A stretch of 60,000 nt of DNA from Lineus longissimus (lineage: Eukaryota; Nemertea; Pilidiophora; Heteronemertea; Lineidae). The notes under the pieces are model-generated. The model saw nothing but the letters and a program-made list of their open reading frames with translations. It made no database searches and was not told the DNA's origin. A program made the translations under genes and the position numbers. The stretch covers positions 12,263,501 to 12,323,500 of the forward strand of contig NC_088323.1 of the NCBI RefSeq assembly GCF_910592395.1. The letters are read 5' to 3'. Positions 22,182 to 34,558 of this stretch are shown piece after piece. Position 1 is the stretch's first letter, and every line of letters starts with the position of its first letter.

Positions 22182-23418
22182 GAGGCGGTATTGAAACATG
22201 AGTTATTTGTATTTCATGATTCTGTGTGGGGAAAGAACTATTTTTACCGTGGCATGTAATGTTACTTGATTTCTATTAGCTGTTGCTCAATCGCTGTTGG
22301 GTGTCGGTGAAAATCTAGGCTCTCACTTGACCTTCTTCAACTGTGGTCACATTAACCCCCCACCCTTTAACAGCTACTGCATCACACCATTGTATCTTTT
22401 CATCTCAGTATTTTATGAATAAAGAATCAGTTGTAGAAAGAAAATCAATGAGCCCAGTTGGCCATCTCTTCAGCTCCCCAAATCACGTAGAAAGGTTCTT
22501 AGCTTTTTCGACAACAGTTGACAGTTTCATATCCAGGTCAGACAAGGTTACGTACATCACTTTTGCACTGACTTCGAATTTCATCTCAAATTTCAGACAT
22601 AAGACTTTTCAGTTAAAAGTATCCAATCCTACATTTGCACATGTACACAACCAGTCAATTTTTTTTGAAAGGGTGGTAATTTTAGTCACAACACCCACCG
22701 AAATACAATCATTGAAATGCAATTACTTCTCTCTTTTCGTTATTCACTCCACCAAATCTCGATCGAACTATATCCAGTGTAAAGCCAAAAAATGCCCCCC
22801 CCACCTGGGAAAAATTATCTGCCTGTATTGTATTGGGAAAGATTGCGATATAGTTCTAAGGCCATTCACTGTCAAACACCGTACACTGCCGACATCCCCA
22901 GACACTATCCCTTGACACCCCGAACTTCCACTCCAGCCCATCTCCCACAAGAAAGAGGCAGTGTCAACAAACATAATCCCTGACACTACACAGCTCCAAC
23001 CTTTCCTATGCCCAAAACTCTGTGCGGAGCACAGGTAATTGCTATTCATCCTGGTTAGAAAACATGCTACATGTATAGTATCAGATATTCATTACTCCCG
23101 AAATGTACAACAAAACAATTCATGATATTAATCAATAGGTTTCGCTATGAAATAAACCATTTTATCAGCAAACTGTGTTGTATTTCGATAGATTAGGCTC
23201 TCATCTTCAAAATGAGACCATGATCAGCCTATTCCCTCGTCGCATAGCTGAGATATGACCATTAACCTAATTCAAGTTTTAGCGTAAATATCCCTAAACT
23301 GGATTTTGAAACGAACCGTGTCGTTCGTTTTCCATAGGTGGTATGTGACGTCATCAGGCCGGCACAGCTTCGGGTGTGAATTACAAGATCACCCGATTCG
23401 ACATCTAAATGCATCAAA
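22182..23418. other. No gene recognised
   Basis: An open frame of 190 codons at 22343-22915 has no domain, odd composition (Ser, Thr, His, Phe) and no splice context, so I do not call it. Pyrimidine-rich and CCCCCCC tracts occur around 22795. A perfect TGACGTCA (CRE-like) lies at about 23346, shortly before the next coding fragment. Confidence 0.5.
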
Positions 23419-25446
23419 ATGGCAAAACTCGCCCCAGTGCCGAAATTTAGGAACGAAGTCAGGGCCTTTAGTGTCTCTTCTATGTATTCGATGTATACAG
23501 AAGAGACATGTTTCGTGTGCGAGTGTGCTCGGAAGACTTTGAATGGATTCAAGAATTCGGACAAGTTCAAGGTACAGTCAGTGTTTTTTTGTAGGCTATT
23601 TAAGTGCACCTACCTCACAAGACCTATGCCAACTTGTGTAAATAACTTTGAAATGAACCCTTGGATCATATAGTGCATGCAGTGCATCCATCACACACAC
23701 AGTGAACACATAGCCTAGACGAATCTAGATAAAAAAGCAACGGAAAAAAAGACAATGGAAAAAAAAGCCCGGTAAAAAAGACAACGGTAAAAACGACAAC
23801 AGGGGGAAAAAAAGCATCGGGAAAAAAAGCAACAATCTAGGTAAAAAATACAAGGGGTAAAAAAAGCAACGGAAAAAAAGGCAACCATCTAGGTAAAAAA
23901 GACAGCGGGTAATAAAAGCAACGGAAAAAAATGATATAAAAATAAGTTCTAGGTACCGGCAAATCCAGGTGGTGGCAGCACTGAAAAAATCAAAAATTTC
24001 CGTCACCATTTTGTTCGACCAAAATTTGCAACTCCCAGATGAAGATTTCGCATTTTCCTACTCGCGCATGCGCAGTTGTCTTCCGACATCACTAGTGCTT
24101 TTAAATCACAATATTTTACAAATCCTGACCAGTTTTCACAATAATTGACCATTTCTAAGTCAATTTTTGGGACATGTTCCCATTAGAAACATGAATTACA
24201 AAGGTAAGAAGCTAATAAAGTACAAATAAACCGCAATAAAGTAACTTAATGGTGACTTTTTCAACCCATACTGCTCCGATAATTAACACAAAATTTTGCC
24301 GGTGTTTACATTTTGATGCCGAATGGTGCATGTCCAGGTTCGACCCGTTGGCCTGAAGATGGCGTGGCGATGATGAATGAAGAATGAGTGAAATAAACAG
24401 TTCTGTTAGTCTTTATTTGTTTATTCTTTAAGCTGTACAGTGTTTTAATGTATAAATAACATACATATACTTGATTTAATACATGATAGGTATAATTTCA
24501 TGCACTTGATTATGACAGAATTTAAGGGATTGGAGGCGTAACTCAAACTGACTGTCTCGACACCAACATGCATGGGCGTGGTCATCTTGGACTTGGTCAT
24601 CATGGTCATTGGCACTCTATTCATAAGGCATCTTCTTACATAGTGCTTTTATTGGAGGCCTATTGAAATCTTGAATGCTCCATTTATAGGCCTATGTCAT
24701 GATACATTTTATTTTACATTCGAAATTTTATTGAAATGTATTCTTAACTACTACAATTCTTGTTCCAGGTTGAGAGTTTACACCAAATGATGGCGATCGT
24801 TTGGGCTGCAGATCCTGGGGAGTTCTTGGAGCAGTTATCGTCTCTGAATCAAGATCAGCTTACGAATAATGTTGTCTGTTAAGTAGTCAGCCGACTAAAG
24901 ACGAAAGTAAGAAGAAGAAAGACTCTGACTTGTCATGGCAGAAGATCAAGAATGCAATTGCAGTTGTCTTTAATCAGGACTTGGACATCTCTGAAATCTC
25001 GTTGCGCACCAGTTTTTTTTTTCATTTTTGATGGATAAACGAAAGCCAGCAAAGCAGGGAAAAATTCAAAGGAGTGTGTGGACTATCTAGCAAAACTTTA
25101 TGAACTGCCTGGAATCAGGGGTCCGCATCTCACTTCATCTTGTGCGCATTCTAGTTCCAGTGCAAGGCCAACTCCAAGCACGACACTTCAGGAGGATGTG
25201 GAGTTGATCGTTGTCCGTGACAACAATCAACTATCTGAGGAAAATGCAATCCTTCGGACCACCATAACAAGTTTAGAAACACGTGTTTCTGAACTTTCAG
25301 CAGAAGTATCAAAAAAAGAAAGAAAGAAAGCAGAAAGGAAGCGTATAACAGAGGATAAGAACAGGCAGCTAAATCGTGCAGAGTGTTGGAGAACACAGTA
25401 TTTCATCATTCAAGATCAATTAACTGATAAACAAAAACTACTTGGG
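23419..25446 (+). pseudogene. Degenerate spliced coding fragment with coiled coil
   Basis: An ATG frame at 23419 (MAKLAPVPKFRNEV) contains CFVCEC and ends at a good donor, TTCAAG|GTACAG (23571). A matching acceptor TTGTTCCAG|GTTGAG at about 24769 continues in phase with ESLHQMMAIVWAADPGEF. After that the frame is broken by stops and shifts. Readable pieces are DLSWQKIKNAI and, at 25078-25446, a long Glu/Lys/Arg-rich coiled coil following a Ser/Thr-rich linker. The coiled coil resembles in style the N-terminus of the pseudogene at 48825, but I cannot show they belong together. No function can be assigned; multicopy transposon origin is likely. The intron holds the GACAACGG-type low-complexity tract. 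Confidence 0.4.
23725..23935. repeat. A-rich low-complexity array (AAAAAAGCAACGG-like)
   Basis: Degenerate short repeats of GGAAAAAAAGCAACGG / GGTAAAAAAGACAACGG type, interspersed with ATCTAGGTAAAAAA. Minus-strand Phe-rich ORFs here are artefacts. Confidence 0.8.
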
Positions 25447-25480
25447 TAAAGAAAACTAATTCCAATTTTAACCGGGAAAA

Positions 25481-25958
25481 TAAACCAGGACAAGGACAGA
25501 AAACTCGGACCTTCGCCTCACCAGGAGTAGTGGACTGTCACCTTAGCAACCAAAGTCACAGAATAGCTGATTGCAAAAAATTCCAAGATATGACCTTAGT
25601 TGGGAGATGGTTCGCAGTAAGGAGAGGAGGCCTTTGCAGACTGTGCATGGAAAAAGGACATCTAGCAGCGGAATGTGGAAATAAAGGAAGTAGCAGCCTC
25701 CCACATCACCCTCTACTTAGCAAGGAAATGAAGCAGTTCACAAGCCAGGTCGAGAAAAGACCCACAGAATCTGGAAATGGGGAAAAGAAAGATAATAAAA
25801 CACAGTCAACTAGCAGTCAATCTGTTAAGTTCATAAATGGTGAAGGGAAGGTCCATGCTGTTGACAAACTACATGACATTGTGACAATTACTGTCAGTGA
25901 TGGGACACATAAGGATATTTTTGCTGAGAATATATTGATTCCAGTAGATGGTAAGTGA
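25481..25958 (+). pseudogene. BEL/Pao-type gag zinc-knuckle fragment
   Basis: The frame reads DCHLSNQSHRIADCKKF, then VGRWFAVRRGGLCRLCMEKGHLAAEC. This is the double knuckle pattern (a degenerate first C...SH...C followed by C-x2-C-x4-H-x4-C) that precedes the protease in BEL/Pao retrotransposons. A Ser/Gln/Lys-rich linker and a short beta-rich segment follow, ending at a possible donor GATG|GTAAGT (about 25951). No protease, reverse transcriptase or LTR was found, so only a fragment remains. It could also be a co-opted gag-derived exon. Confidence 0.55.
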
Positions 25959-26544
25959 GCTAAAAGTAAACAGACATAGCCTAAATTTTCTTCATTGTAC
26001 TATTATGGACTGAGAGGCATACTTTTGTGAACTATCTCCTCTGTCATCTTTGTCAAAGGGCCACCGTAACCTCCCCTCCCCCACCCTGGGGATTTTTGCA
26101 CACCACTTTTTTTCTGATACCTAAGGGTACAAAGTTTACATTTCTGCTTGTTTGCCAAAATATTATTGGTGGGTGAAGGTGCCTGTGCGTGTCAAAGTTG
26201 GTGTACATTTATTTTCATTTTGAGTCAATATTGTGGAATGTATCAGGGTTGGGGAAATTTAACTTATCATAACTCTTGAACTACTTGTCATAAAACGCTG
26301 TAAAACACTCAAAATGACTGTCTTGAAGTTATCAATCACTTAGAATCATTAAATTGCAAATTAGGTAATCAAATAGGTCACTAGAGGTCAAAAGGTCACC
26401 AAAATACGTTGAACTGAAAATCGGCTTAAAAAAAAGCAGATTAATTGTATTTTAATGATCAATTCTAGCATCTATGTATTGTAACCCTTTATCCTCATGT
26501 AGTGCTCTAGTTCTGTTTCTGTGCAATAGATGCAATAGCCTGAA
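25959..26544. other. No gene recognised
   Basis: Contains GGTCAAAAGGTCACC-type words (about 26390), related in style to the GACCTCTGTGACC repeats elsewhere in the window. No coding signal. Confidence 0.4.
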
Positions 26545-29294
26545 TTGACGATTACAATCACTGAAGTTCCCCTAGTTCCAATCCAAATTACAGCAAAATA
26601 TTCAGATATTTTGTGGCTGTTAACAAGAGCTTTGCTCAACGAGACAGGAAGCAAACAAAGCATACCGTCTTGGGCTGGCTGGGTTTCTCTAACTAATAAC
26701 AATGGCAATGAAAGTGAAACTGTGACACAGTCAACAGTTGACTTCCTTGCACCTGTCTTTGCTCCTGTGACTGAAAATGCGACCGTCCAACACATTCTGA
26801 AGTTGTCCCAATGTGCATAAAGAGCAGTTGGTCAGATGTATACTATTGTTACTTTTGATTTGGCTGTGGCCATCAAGGCTTATCAAATAGTGTGGGAGAA
26901 ATCGCAGGCTTTCAAAGATGTCATTGTCAGAGTTGGGGGTTTCCATTTGCTTTGCTCTTACATGGGTGCGCTTGGCAAGAGTATCAGAGGTAGTGGCTTT
27001 GAAGAAATTCTCATTGAATCTGGCATTTGTGCAGGGGGCTCTATTGAGAAGGTTCTCTCTGGGAAGCACTACAATAGGGCAATGCGTGTTCACAAGTTGG
27101 TATTCGAGGTTTTAGAACGACTACTTCTACGTGAGTTTGAGTCGAGACATTCCAACATCAACACAGATGAAGCGAACAGTTTCCTGTGCCGTCTTGCTGC
27201 AAAACCATGTGTTGAAACTATAACCGAAGCAAAGGAGAGCGAACATACCAAGGCATTGTTGTCCAAGTTCATAGCATTTCAGGAAGAAATTCGTGAGGGT
27301 AAATTGGGCAAAACTCCAATGTTCTGGGTGAATTACATGGATCGGGTGTGGAATATATTGCAATTTCAAAGAGCAACCAAGGAAAATAACTTTGATCTGC
27401 ATAAAGCAAGCATAAATGTGCAGCTTATTTTTTAGTTATGATCATCACAACTATGCTAGGTATGCTACAGTCTATCTGCTATCTATACTGAATCTCCCTG
27501 AATCACACCCTGGCGCAGAGAATCTTCTGAAGCAGAATGGATTCAGTGTCAGCAGACGAGATGTTCCGTCATCACGAAATGCTGTTGATATCACAATCGA
27601 GCAAACGATCAATCGGCATGCCAAGTCAGACGGTGGAATTATTGGTTTCAGCAGGAATCTATCAGCATATTATCGGTGGTCAATGACTAGAAATTCAAGG
27701 GCTTCCTACCATCAAGCAACTATGGAGATATTGGACATGGAGAGTCAGGAAAGCACCTCACACAAAGACTTGCTTCCTTCAAGCATAGTTCAAAGCGAAG
27801 AAAACGTCCGAAATGTTCTTGATGCAATATCCAACTTCATGAGCCTATTTGAAGTTGAGAATAAGGATGTGCTGTATTGCCTGTCTTCAGGAGCCCCAAC
27901 GCCGAATGAGATTGACGAGGATCTGCTTCAGGCTGACAAAAAAGGACAAACTGCTTATGAGACCTTTGTCAGGAAAAGAAGAAAAGAAGAAAAGCTTTCA
28001 CGCTCCAATCAAGAAGCTTAACCTCAAGACCTTTGCAAACTTGGCAAAGACTGCTAAGGTAACTGGACAATGTAAAAAGACTAAGCAAGTAACATCTAAA
28101 AGAAATGTCTTTGGTCAGTTAGTTTTACTCGCTCTGAAACATGATCTCAGTATGGAGAGGGTTCTCAGCTTCCCTTTAGGTCCAGTTCCATCTTCTCTTG
28201 CGACATTTGAAGGGATTCCTGCAAAAACTGACAAAGCAAAACTAATGCATGCTTTGGAACAGAATTTGACTGCGGAAAGATCAGGTTCAGCAGGTTCAGC
28301 ATGCTCAATTTTAGATGGAAATGCACTGTTACAGGCACAAATGGCACTACCTGAGACATTCAAAGACTTTGTCTCCAACATCTTTGATCAATTACCTAGA
28401 GCGAAACGTGTCGACTTTGTGACAGATACATATATTTCATTATCAATTAAGGGGATTGAACGAGAAAGGAGGGGCTCTGCAAAGGCCCACCTACTAAAAG
28501 GACCAAACACGAAAGTACCAAGAGACTGGAAGGCATTCATGTCATGCGACGAAAACAAGAAACAACTCATAACATTTTTACTCTCAGAATGGAGTAAGGA
28601 TGACTATGCACCAAAGCTCCAAGGTCGCAGTGTGCTATTTGTCTGTGAAGAAGAATGTGTAAGGCTGGAAAGTCTTGATGGTAATGTCACTACTGCAGAA
28701 TTGATGGAAGATCTGCGATCAAATCAAGAAGAAGCAGACACTCGTATCATCCTTCATTGCCTCCACATTGCCAGCCATTCATCTGATGATTGCACGATCA
28801 CAGTACGATCTCCAGACACAGATGTTTTTATTCTACTTCTTCACTTTGCTGCCAGCCTAAAACAGAAAGTGTTATTTGACACAGGGGTGGGAGACAAGAG
28901 GCATCTCATTGATTTGCAGAAAGTGTCACAAAACTTAGGAAGAGAGCTGTGCTCAGCACTTCCAGCACTACATGCATTCAGCGGCTGCGATTCAACTAGT
29001 GCATTCGTTAATAAAGGAAAGATGGTACCCCTGAAACGGCTTCGGGCACATGCTCAATTCCTAGAAGTTTTTCTAAAACTTGGTAGGTCAACAGAAGTGG
29101 CTAATGATGAATTAGACAGACTAGAAGAGTTTGTTTGCCTTCTTTATGCCAAGGGAACATCTACAACTGACAATAATGCTCTGCGGTATCAGAAGTTTCT
29201 ACAGCGCTACAAACCAAAGAAAGGAGCTTTGATAACTGATGACTTTGTTTTGGAGCAAAATATTACCCTTTGTCAGTTGTTAAGCAACCTTTAA
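26545..29294 (+). pseudogene. Second Academ-like transposase/XPG-like nuclease copy, decayed
   Basis: This parallels the gene at 7026-12400. VTFDLAVAIKAY matches VTYDLAVALKAY there, and GGFHLLCSYMGALGKSI matches GNFHIELAFYGAVGTLI. IEQTINRHAKS, a Lys-rich linker, EEADTRIILHCLHIA, RSPDTDVFILLL and LPALHAFSGCDSTSAFVNKGK also correspond. The XPG-like EADT and SPDTD motifs are retained. Lesions: an in-frame TAA at 26818-26820; a frame change in a T-run near 27430; another in an AG-rich run near 27985. The N-terminal zinc modules were not found. No introns interrupt the nuclease part here, unlike the other copy, where an intron falls within SAFFRKGK. The two copies are clearly divergent in sequence, so they are different families and not a recent duplication. 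Confidence 0.65.
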
Positions 29295-29790
29295 AATTCT
29301 TGACCTTTTGACCTCTGTTGACCCAGTTACATAGTCAATTTGAATAATCTACCTCCAAGCAGTTAGGGCTGGCTTAGACAAACATATTAAGGTATGATAT
29401 GTTACATTTGGGTGATTCATTAAATAACTGCCACCGGAATTTTTATCATATGCTTAGAAGCCTTAGCTATTTCTGAAATTGATATTGTATTTACTGTTAC
29501 TGAGTCATTCTTTTTCAAATGATTGAATATTACCCCCTTGATATTATTTTTGGACCTATAAAATGCAAATTGTGAAGTTTTAATAAAGGAACAATTCATT
29601 TTATTTGTTGTTTTTGCATAACATATCGCCCTACACCAGATTTTAAGCAACCCTTAAAATTCTTGACCTTTTGACCTCTGGTGACCTGGATACATAACCA
29701 ATTTGAGTACAATACATCTTAATAGTAAGCACTGGCTTAGACAAACATTTTGAGGTATAATTTGTGAAATTCGGTCTAGTCATCATGAAG
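29282..29790. repeat. Two direct copies of a roughly 150-bp repeat
   Basis: AAGCAACC[T/C]TTAAAATTCTTGACC followed by TTTTGACCTCTG occurs at about 29283 and 29644. Both copies share downstream blocks CTGGCTTAGACAAACAT and GAGGTATAAT-like sequence. The first copy overlaps the end of the Academ-like frame. Spacing is about 361 bp. Confidence 0.7.
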
Positions 29791-30644
29791 ATATAAGCTT
29801 TTTTGTTTCCCCTACCCCCAAATTCTCTTTTTTCCAAAAAAATGATGTCCACTACTTTTACCGAGCCTGGTGCATTCACCCACCAACCATTTAAGGGCAA
29901 ACAGGCAGATTTTATTATGGCATACCATAGGGTATCCAAAAAAAATTGTCTCCGAAAATCCCCAGGGTGGGGGAGGGTTTTGTCCATTGGCCCATGGACT
30001 ATCTTGCTTCAGTGATTGCAAAAGTTTGCTTGCTTGCAATAACATTGTGTGTGTCCTTTTTTGAGGGCTATTTTCTAAAGTTCCACCAGCCATATTTGTT
30101 AATGAGTGATATAAATCGACCTACAATTCACATCGCCTGTGTCGATATCGAAACCCAGCGATTACCGGTTTTATCCGCAGAACAACATCACATGTCAATT
30201 TTGATCAGTACTGTACACGGTTAACATTGTTAAGAATCGCCTACTAACACAGCCCACAAATGCACAACAACACACAATGAAGCATGTGATGTTATTGTAA
30301 TGGCCCAGGGATAGCATATCATGGATATAGTCTGGTTCCTCTGGCAGCGCCATCGTCGACGGTAGTTGGAAACAGGCTAATGGATAAACCTAGTTTCAAT
30401 TATTGCTTCTATAATAACTATGGGATGTACATTTGACAAAATTTCTTCAAAATATCGTTCGTCATCCATTTCCAGACCAACAACGTCAACAGCTTGCAAC
30501 AATGGACATTCCCGTAGTGCTTCAGTCTGGCATTATATTTGTATTTAGTTTCAACACAACTTTTTTCACTATAGGTAAAGGGGAATTGTACCGGAAAATG
30601 TTTTAACATTTGTTGTTGGGATAAACAATTTCATTTTCTTTCAG
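29791..30644. other. No gene recognised
   Basis: Several 60-115-codon open frames occur on both strands but none shows a domain or splice context. The region ends in a strong polypyrimidine tract and acceptor (CATTTTCTTTCAG) at 30644. Confidence 0.4.
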
Positions 30645-31489
30645 AAAAACCAAGAAGAAAACGGAAGGGGAGGTAACAAGAGACACATCTTCTGAAGATC
30701 GCCCGACTTCACCACAACCAACGGCCAGCACGAGTTCCCCTACTCCTACACAACAACAGGTGGTGACACACGTGGTGACAGAAAAATTCGAGCCTGTGCC
30801 TGGCCTGGTCATTGGCAAACAAGTGTTCCTGGTCGGCCAGGAATTACAAGCAGGATCCTGTCGTTTCGTGCTTCACAAAATTATCGGAAAAAAGGCAGGC
30901 GACTGCATGGAGGGAGAACTTTCGGGTTTTATCCTGACACCCGAAGGAGAAGAAATTCCATATGCAACAGTCATGGTGGTTGTCCCACATGTTCAAACTG
31001 AAATAATTCAAATGGTGATCAAGCAAATGTTGCAGGCCAAATCAGACTTGTGTTGCTGCCTTGAGGGCCGCTACCTGGGAGCAGCGGTATCTCTGTAGGC
31101 AGCAACAACTGGCAATATTTCTGAGGGAGGAGGTGAATTCTTTTCTGAAGAAACCTATAGGAACCAAGAGCATCTGTGTTGGCCCTATCCTACAGGATAT
31201 GGATAGGGCCATTTTAGGATTTGAGGAGAATAACACTGTTATGGTCTTCAGCTATCGAAGGGGAAATATTGGGGATATTGATTTTCTTTTGGGGAAAGAG
31301 TGGGACCTTTTTGTTTCAGAGGAATCTTTCTACAAGTTTACTACAGAAATCGTATTCAAAGTCGACAAAACTGGATTATGTCGAGCTACCATCAAAGTTG
31401 TTCGGGGAGAGGGAGTGCTGCCACTGCTGGGAGGAGAGGACTACCGCAAAAACATCTGCAGGAAGATCAGCCAGAAAAATGGAGTATAA
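30645..31489 (+). pseudogene. Unrecognised coding segment, probably frameshifted
   Basis: After the acceptor at 30644 a frame starts KTKKKTEGEVTRD. It passes through a Ser/Thr/Pro/Gln linker to a globular-looking stretch (VPGLVIGKQVFLVGQELQAG, then FVLHKIIGKKAGD) and stops at 31096-31098. From about 31061 a second frame takes over with good protein character (LREEVNSFLKKPIG, ILQDMDRAILGFEENN, DIDFLLGKEWDLF) and stops at 31487-31489. The smooth continuation suggests one protein with a frame change between 31061 and 31098. An internal intron is less likely given the overlap. I do not recognise the family. It could be a host exon or part of an unclassified mobile element. Confidence 0.4.
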
Positions 31490-31924
31490 TTTCTGAATAA
31501 ATGTAGGATTAAAATACTAGCTGATCAAGGCACCATGCCAGGTAACCAGACCTTTTCATTACCATTACTTGTTGTTTTTGATTGTCTATTCGTTTCAATG
31601 GTATTATATGAAGACTTTTAAATCTGACAAGCAATTTCAAATGTGAGGCGACTGATAGTTTTTGAGTTACAGTTGGTTGCAAAATTTACAAAGAATGTAT
31701 AGCAGAATGTTCCAATTGGTGACAATTATTACGAACACAATGTACATGTTGTTTTTCACACGGCGCAGCAGTGGGCTTGACGTCACGAGGTTTGGAGTCA
31801 CTTGATCACTTGATCACTCAGTCATTGGACATTTCATATATTAGCACACGACATATCCTATGTTTTTTATCCTATATTCCTTTATATCTTATATTTTGTT
31901 GATTTTTTTGTCCTATAGGTGGCA

Positions 31925-33560
31925 TGTCATGAAAAACTCGTATTGATCGACATCCGATCAACAACTCTGATTGATTCACATTTCATTTTATTTGCATAAT
32001 ATGCTATGTCAGTGGACGTCTTTTCCTTTCCAAATAGGACCCATCTGATTCATGGTTTAGCCACTTTGGGGCACTTTGTGAAAAATCAAAATCTGCCATA
32101 AGGCCCTTAGTAAAGGCCGGTTTCTCACCAAATTTCTATCATAGGCTTTACTGGTGATGACACACGATATGTTGTATGATTTTTTGATTTTCTCTCCTGC
32201 TGGCACTGTCATGAAAAACTCGTATGAGCAACGTACGATCAATTAATCAATAACGACTGAATATTTCAGATTCATATTTTATGCATATATGCTATGTCAG
32301 TAGACGTTTCGTTTCGAAATCAGAAATCCGCTCTGATCTGTTTAGCCACAAAGGGGCGCTTTGTGAAAAAACAAATTTGCCATAAGTCCCTCAGTAAAGG
32401 TTGGTTTTTCGGCATAAAATCTTTATGGTAGACTTTACTGGTGATTACACTTGATATATCGTGAGAATTTTTGATATCATGGACTTTCTTTGTCCTAAAG
32501 GTTGCGTGTCATGAAAACCCGTATTGATGGATGACCGATCAATAACCTGAGAATGCCTCAATATTTCCTTTCATAATTTAGTTTCGCATTCTATGTCTGT
32601 GCAAAATCCGACCCCTGATTATACGGGTTCAGCCACGGCGGGGGGGGGGTGAAAACACAATTTACTGCCATACATCCATTAGTGAAGCTTGCAGCACACT
32701 TATCGCCAATGTTATTTGCCTCAAGAGTCCTGACCGCCTGAAAAAATCCCTAGTCTTCTACGAACGGTGTCCGGTGAACGTGACTTGCCGCCAAATATCT
32801 ATCATGTTTGATTTTTGTTGCGTGCTGCAGTGTTTGAATGCCACTGAATGCAAGACGAAGCCAGGTGTGCTACGGATGGCGGCCACACTTGGCGTCGGCG
32901 GAGAGGCTTTGGCCAATCAGCTTGCGTCCTGATGTCACATGATTTCAAATTGGCAGCCCCCTTGATGGAGAATGATGGGCCTAAGTGGCAGAAAAGACGC
33001 TACTGAACGTGAGGTGTGCTCTGACTGGGATCAACTGGCAGCCAACTCTGGCGATGAGAATTAAAGCGTTCAGCCGGACACTTTTTCTCGTAGTGTGCTG
33101 CAAGCTTTAAGGTCGCTTTCTCACCAAATTGTTACCGTGGCCTTTACTAGCGAACACACAATTATCTTACGATTTTTGGATTATATCAATTTTTTTTTTT
33201 CCTATCTAGGTGGTGTGTCATGAAAAACCTCTATTGATGGAGGTCCGATCAATAACTTCAGAACGACACAATATTTTCATTTCATATTTAAGTTTTGTAT
33301 TCTATGTCAGTGCACGTTGCTTCCTTTTGAAGTCTGACCACATCCGATTTACTGTTTACCCACTCGGGGCACTTCGTGAAACACCAAATCTGCCATAACT
33401 CCCATCAGTAGTCGGTTCCTCACCAAATTCTTCATGGATAGGCTTTACATGTGATGGCACATGCTGTATCGTGCAATTTTTTTATTTTATCGATTTTCGG
33501 CTTTACCATGTTTACTGGTGATCAGACATATATATCCTACGATTTCATAGTTCATTAATG
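31925..33560. repeat. Diverged tandem repeats of about 285-300 bp
   Basis: GTCATGAAAAAC[TC]CGTATTGA-like anchors lie at 31925, 32208, 32508 and 33217. Each is followed in order by GATCAATAA, CTATGTCAGTG[GC]ACGT, GCCAC...GGGGC, CTGCCATAAG...AGTAAAGG and TTTCTCACCAAATT blocks. The gap between the third and fourth anchors is enlarged by an inserted small element (32687-33105). A poly-G run sits at about 32640. No coding sequence. Confidence 0.75.
32687..33105. mobile_element. Small inverted-repeat element inside the tandem repeats
   Basis: GCTTGCAGCACAC at 32687 and its reverse complement GTGTGCTGCAAGC at 33093-33105 bound 419 bp that interrupt the tandem-repeat consensus between AGTGAA and GGTCGCTTTCTCACC. 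Flanks TGAA (left) and TTTAA (right) may be a degraded TTAA duplication, which would suggest piggyBac or Kolobok mobilisation. No transposase. Confidence 0.55.
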
Positions 33561-34383
33561 GTTGCCCACTTACCAATGACAAGCACCTTCACAGCCCACA
33601 CTTCACCTTTGCCCTCGGCGCTGTGGGTTAGTGCAGTATCTGAGTTTGTTATATTCCAATCATCTCAATTTGATAAAAAGCGGCATTTGACCAATTAAAC
33701 AAGAACCTGATATATTTGCATGCTCACGACTATCAGGCTTTGCACTCTTACACTCCAGGAGTGGACGTCTTCACCAAAAGATTTCATCATCTAATTAATA
33801 TGGAGTCATAATTTGTCATGTGGGTATATGTCCAAAAATGTAAAAACTCTGTGCAACATATTCCTGTGGCAGAGTGTGGCCAGATTCAGATAGTGATCAT
33901 TCATTTTGTCACTTAGACTCAGGGTTGAAAGTCGCGACATCTAACGGATTGTTGTAGGAACAAATCCACATTAGACCCGATTAGACCCCATCATTGTTGG
34001 GCGTGTTAACGGGTACATCAGAATAAGACCACATCAAGTCTGGAATCGGGGCGGATGAGATCGAATCCGAATACGGTTTTTGGTTTGCCCTCTAAATGTC
34101 CCTATGATTAATCCCTTTCATCAAAATACTAACCCCTCAGTTGTTACAATTCAGTTCTTCTTGCGGCTCAAAAAATGGGATCATTTCGATTTCACTTTCT
34201 TCTAGAAAATGTATCCACCCATTTGTGCCCAACAGTTTGAGTCTGAGGGTGGTTGAATTCTGGCCACTCTGTATAGGCCTACTCTACTTCCAAATATTGA
34301 TAAAAAGTATTTTTAGTTCTGTGTCAACATGCGCCAATGCTAACATTTACCATTTTGGCAACTCTAAATTCACACTCTAAATT
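33561..34383. other. No gene recognised
   Basis: AT-rich sequence without sustained open frames or recognisable repeats. Confidence 0.4.
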
Positions 34384-34558
34384 AAGGGTTGGCTATAGGC
34401 ACCAGCATTTTGGCAAGAGCTTGAAATCTTGGAGCAATCTGGAAAACAGAGAACTGCATCCCATCATTGAAATTTGCATTCACTTCATTTTGAAGGAGTT
34501 CTAATTGCTCTATGATTTCACGTTCTAGGCAAAATGGTGGTGCCTACAGCCAACCCTT
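34384..34558. mobile_element. 175-bp MITE-like inverted-repeat element
   Basis: Left end AAGGGTTGGCTATAGGCACC and right end (reverse complement) AAGGGTTGGCTGTAGGCACC agree over about 30 bp with few mismatches, reaching CATTTTG. A clear target duplication is not visible. Confidence 0.6.

Noticed and set aside
22343-22915. 190-codon open frame
   Set aside because: No domain, unusual composition, no splice signals or conserved motif; likely chance.
23725-24009. Phe/Leu-rich minus-strand frame resembling a membrane protein
   Set aside because: It is the complement of an A-rich low-complexity array.
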